From contig CBDVBZ010000087.1 of the NCBI GenBank assembly GCA_965372355.1, positions 1-15,386 of the forward strand: a DNA stretch of 15,386 bases, given 5' to 3'. Under the pieces are notes generated by a model. The model saw only the letters and a program-made list of their open reading frames with translations. It was not told the origin of the DNA and ran no database searches. Within the stretch, counting starts at the first letter, position 1; every line of letters starts with the position of its first letter. Source of the DNA: CBDVBZ01 sp965372355. Its GTDB lineage: Bacteria; Krumholzibacteriota; Krumholzibacteriia; WVZY01. Position numbers and translations under genes: made by a program. Below, piece after piece: positions 13,268 to 15,386 of this stretch.

Positions 13268-13933
13268 CTAGAGCGTAATCATCAAACCGGCCGCAAGATC
13301 GAACTGGGCGATGCCGGTGCCGCCCAAGCTAAGACCACCCGTACCGATCCCTATGAAAGAGTCAGTAATCGTGAACGGCATCTGCCCGGTAACCATAAGA
13401 CCGATCTTATCATTTAGGTAAACCTTGGCGCCGATCCCGAGGATCACCGAAAATTTCCACGCGTCTCCACCATCGTAATCGTATCTTGTGCCTCCAAGAG
13501 AGAAGCTCGTGAACGGCATCATGTTATCCTTCATCATCACAGCCTTGACGATGCCGACGTGCCAGTACTCAATGGCGATGTCGCCGAGATTGTCCGTGGT
13601 GCCACCGCTCTTAAACGTCGCCTCTGTGTCCTGGCGCCGGTAGAGAAGACGAGGCTGGAGGCCTGGCCTCAAATTGATATCAACGGCGATGCCCCAGAAA
13701 CCGCCGCTCTTGAAGTCGATGTCGCCGCCTCTTCCGGCATAAGTCGAACTCTGGGAGACCGTCCATACGTATCCTCCCATTGGGATGATCTCGAAGCGAG
13801 GTGCCTTCTTCTCAGGCTTGGTTGCACTGGTCTCCATTGTATCTTGCTGCGCCGTTGTATCTTGCTGCGCCCAGGAAGGCGACGCAAGGATCAGGAGACC
13901 GGCGATTAGAGTGAGAACGATTTTGTAATTCAC
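13268..13933 (-). CDS. Exported outer-membrane beta-barrel-like protein
   Basis: 221 residues from a GTG at 13933, chosen because GGGAGG (13941-13946) is seven bases upstream; the longer GTG start at 13948 would overlap that site. A signal peptide with a hydrophobic core ends at S-W-A (cleavage near residue 22). A short Gln/Asp/Thr linker contains a duplicated Q-Q-D-T. The mature part alternates polar and hydrophobic residues with many aromatic and glycine positions (G-G-Y-V-W-T, L-Q-P-R-L-L-Y-R, S-L-G-G-T-R-Y-D-Y, G-I-G-A-K-V-Y-L) and ends in A-A-G-L-M-I-T-L, typical of eight-stranded barrels of the OmpA/OmpW kind. I do not recognise a specific family. A small lipoprotein gene lies upstream on the same strand. 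Confidence 0.72.
   Translation of the reverse strand: MNYKIVLTLIAGLLILASPSWAQQDTTAQQDTMETSATKPEKKAPRFEIIPMGGYVWTVSQSSTYAGRGGDIDFKSGGFWGIAVDINLRPGLQPRLLYRRQDTEATFKSGGTTDNLGDIAIEYWHVGIVKAVMMKDNMMPFTSFSLGGTRYDYDGGDAWKFSVILGIGAKVYLNDKIGLMVTGQMPFTITDSFIGIGTGGLSLGGTGIAQFDLAAGLMITL
13835..13870 (-). repeat. Two 18-bp tandem units just after the signal peptide
   Basis: The two units agree at all 18 positions except two and encode Q-Q-D-T-x-x twice. The block keeps the reading frame. Confidence 0.75.
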
Positions 13934-13968
13934 TACAGTACCTCCCACGGCCGAAAGTGTGACTACGT

Positions 13969-13974
13969 TGTATA
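13969..13974 (-). promoter_or_regulatory. Candidate -10 for the outer-membrane-protein gene
   Basis: Minus-strand TATACA, 35 bases before the GTG start. No good -35 is seen; read-through from the upstream lipoprotein gene is an alternative. Confidence 0.3.
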
Positions 13975-14025
13975 GTTTTGCGGAGTCTAGGCAAAGCCCG
14001 TGCCGATGGCAAGCGAAAACCCTGT

Positions 14026-14351
14026 TTACGGCATGCTCTGCGCGCGTGCCACGCTGCCGAGGTTTTGAAGAGCGAGCGGCTTTTTAATCCACCGTGTGAG
14101 TTTGCCGAACCGGACCTGGATATTTTGTGCGAACATGACACAAGAATCCCTATGAGCGAAGAGTCCTCAGCACCCAGGCGCACGCTCGTGCGAGTATCGA
14201 CGGACCCGTTACCCACGAGAAGATTAGTGAAATCGCCGTGAGCCTCATAGAAATCAGTGGGCGGTAGGATGATCGTCTCGTCGTCGCTGGAACAGCCACT
14301 ACTCACGAACAACGCCACGGCGGTGAAGATCAGAGTGAAACGTCTTGTGAT
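14026..14351 (-). pseudogene. Small lipoprotein gene with ATC in place of a start codon and an apparent frameshift
   Basis: From 14351 the minus strand encodes a perfect lipoprotein signal, (I)TRRFTLIFTAVALFVSSGC, then S-S-D-D-E and about 50 plausible residues. The first codon is ATC, not ATG; GAGAGGA (14361-14367) lies nine bases before it. The GTG at 14318 is the only usual start in frame but would cut off the positively charged half of the signal peptide. Past about 14126 the frame turns Arg/Ser-rich and runs 120 bases into the next gene. One base inserted at the AAAA run (14123-14126) instead gives K-N-I-Q-V-R-F-G-K and a TAA at 14026-14028, for about 108 residues in all. So the gene is either decayed, contains sequencing errors, or uses unusual decoding. 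Function not recognised. Confidence 0.45.
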
Positions 14352-14401
14352 GGCGGGTTATCCTCTCTGGTTCCGGGTCATCGGGTCATTACTTGCCGCC
14401 A

Positions 14402-14430
14402 GACGTATTTCATCGCAGAGTTGTTGTCAA
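14402..14430 (-). promoter_or_regulatory. Candidate promoter of the small lipoprotein gene
   Basis: A perfect minus-strand TTGACA (14425-14430) and a weak TACGTC (14402-14407), 17 bases apart. The start of transcription would lie about 45 bases before the ATC at 14351. Confidence 0.4.
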
Positions 14431-14566
14431 GGAACGGGGTTTGGAGGTTGTGTGACGTTAGCCCGCGCGCGCCGGAGGGAAGGCCGGCTGGAGAATGATT
14501 TCATCCGCTTTCCCGTGGGAAGGAGAATAGAAACGTCCGTGACTGCCCCGGCGAGACCTGGATTCG

Positions 14567-14575
14567 TGCTATAAT
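14567..14575 (+). promoter_or_regulatory. Extended -10 promoter of the arylsulfotransferase-like gene
   Basis: TGCTATAAT: a perfect -10 hexamer (14570-14575) with TGn in front. The -35 region is GC-rich and unlike consensus. It gives a leader of about 70 bases. Confidence 0.6.
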
Positions 14576-14632
14576 CCATATATAAGGGGACAAGACGCCG
14601 GCCCCACAGAAGACGATTCCTACAGTTGTACA

Positions 14633-14648
14633 CTGTCCGAAAGGACAG
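14633..14648 (+). promoter_or_regulatory. Leader hairpin enclosing the ribosome binding site
   Basis: CTGTCC-GAAA-GGACAG: six pairs capped by a GNRA-type tetraloop. The Shine-Dalgarno AAAGGA (14640-14645) lies partly in the loop and partly in the stem, seven bases before the GTG start. Confidence 0.55.
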
Positions 14649-14652
14649 CATC

Positions 14653-15386
14653 GTGAAAGTGACCCTTCCCGTCGCATTGATCCTACTGTTGCTCGCAACT
14701 CCGGCATCGGCGCAAGAAGCCTTCGTCGGCGAAACCTTGATATCACCGCGCACGTCGAACGAGAGTTTCCTGATCGACATAGAATTCCACATCGTCAAGA
14801 CGTGGCACGGGGCAAGCTCGCCCGCCGGGTTCGCTTACCTGCTCCCAGACGGGTCTGTCCTCAGACCGTGTGCCGACGAGACGGCAACGTGGGGGGCCGG
14901 AGGAGCGGGGGGACGCATCCAAATGATCGACGCGAACGACAACGTCGTCTGGGACTACCTCTTCTCGGACAGTTTGCATCTGCAACATCACGATGTCGAA
15001 CCCATGCCTAACGGCAACGCCCTCTTGATCGCTTGGGAACGCAAGTCACAAGCGGAAGCCATCGCCGCCGGCCGGCAGTCCGTGCCGATCGGCGAAGTAT
15101 GGCCGACCCTGATCGCAGAGATCGAACCGGTAGGAGCGACCGGAGGCAATATCGTCTGGGAGTGGCACTTGTGGGATCACCTCATCCAGGACGTGGATCC
15201 CACAAAAGCCAACTACGGTGTGATCGCCGATCACCCCGAGTTGGTCGACATCAACTGGCCGGTTGCGCAGCAAGGTAGCTTTGATCATGCCAATGCGATC
15301 GACTATAACCCTCGACTCGATCAAATCGTGTACAGCGCACGAGCCATGAGCGAGGTATACGTCATCGACCACAGCACCACGACGGC
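14653..15386 (+). CDS. Secreted arylsulfotransferase (ASST)-family protein, N-terminal part (3' end outside the window)
   Basis: Open from a GTG at 14653 to the window edge, 244 codons without a stop. A signal peptide (V-K-V-T-L-P, Leu-rich core, A-T-P-A-S-A) is probably cut after residue 20. The mature part reads as the beta-propeller of the arylsulfotransferase family: G-R-I-Q-M-I-D-A-N-D-N-V-V-W-D-Y, L-Q-H-H-D-V-E-P-M-P-N-G-N-A-L, I-V-W-E-W-H-L-W-D-H-L-I-Q-D, F-D-H-A-N-A-I-D-Y-N-P-R-L-D-Q-I-V, S-A-R-A-M-S-E-V-Y-V-I-D-H-S-T-T. Characterised members transfer sulfate between phenols in the periplasm using an active-site histidine; many homologues are uncharacterised, and catalysis here is not proven. 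The Shine-Dalgarno is AAAGGA at 14640. The C-terminal part, where cell-surface sorting domains often sit, lies outside. Confidence 0.85.
   Translation, partial: MKVTLPVALILLLLATPASAQEAFVGETLISPRTSNESFLIDIEFHIVKTWHGASSPAGFAYLLPDGSVLRPCADETATWGAGGAGGRIQMIDANDNVVWDYLFSDSLHLQHHDVEPMPNGNALLIAWERKSQAEAIAAGRQSVPIGEVWPTLIAEIEPVGATGGNIVWEWHLWDHLIQDVDPTKANYGVIADHPELVDINWPVAQQGSFDHANAIDYNPRLDQIVYSARAMSEVYVIDHSTTT

Larger units (their letters stand above)
14352..14652. other. Non-coding region between divergent secreted-protein genes
   Basis: Holds the minus-strand promoter at 14402-14430, then about 130 bases with nothing recognisable, then the extended -10 promoter and leader hairpin of the plus-strand gene. 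Confidence 0.55.

Noticed and set aside
13812..14318. 168-codon minus-strand frame as an intact lipoprotein
   Set aside because: It overlaps the next gene by about 120 bases, turns Arg/Ser-rich after 14126, and its GTG start truncates the signal peptide; the ATC start plus shifted frame explains the sequence better.

Overview
This 15.4 kb stretch has moderate-to-high GC and compact, mostly minus-strand operons. It comes from a Gram-negative-type bacterium: it encodes two lipoproteins, an outer-membrane-barrel-like protein and a signal-peptide-bearing arylsulfotransferase-like protein. I cannot name the species. The mix of oxygen-linked genes (protoporphyrinogen oxidase, a globin) with anaerobic ones (citrate lyase, a benzoyl-CoA-reductase-type complex) suggests a facultative anaerobe, possibly from a poorly cultured lineage.

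Layout. Positions 3-359 (+) hold the C-terminal end of protoporphyrinogen oxidase, preceded by suspicious G/C homopolymers. A single-domain globin (426-833, -) and a free-standing B3/B4 (PheT editing-type) domain protein (935-1582, +) diverge from a 100-bp region carrying near-identical extended -10 promoters on both strands. The B3/B4 transcript looks leaderless. A TerC-family membrane protein (1603-2370, +) follows.

The minus-strand operon 6682->2453 encodes an isocitrate/isopropylmalate-type dehydrogenase, then a fusion of a nine-residue-repeat Lys/Arg/Ala tail with CitD (acyl carrier) and CitE (lyase beta), then CitF (alpha, transferase). Together CitF and the CitD-CitE fusion would form citrate lyase (citrate to oxaloacetate plus acetate), sitting beside an enzyme of the isocitrate dehydrogenase family. 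The operon's leader contains a terminator-like hairpin just before the first ribosome binding site.

Positions 6683-7126 are non-coding: a G-rich palindromic stretch and a sigma70-type promoter serving a secreted lipoprotein (7127-7945, +) that ends at a strong terminator (7984-8025).

The second minus-strand operon, 13076->8036, is tetR, bcrC-like, bcrB-like, first ASKHA ATPase, second ASKHA ATPase, and a small Cys-rich protein. The gene order and two distinct activator subunits match class I (ATP-dependent) benzoyl-CoA reductases (bcrCBAD / bzdNOPQ) rather than the usual 2-hydroxyacyl-CoA dehydratases with one activator. A palindromic TetR operator overlaps the presumed transcription start, so the regulator probably controls its own operon.

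Positions 13268-14351 (-) hold an outer-membrane-barrel-like protein and, upstream of it, a small lipoprotein gene lacking a normal start codon and apparently frameshifted. From 14653 to the end (+) is the N-terminal part of a secreted arylsulfotransferase-family protein. No tRNA, rRNA, CRISPR array, insertion sequence or phage gene was seen.
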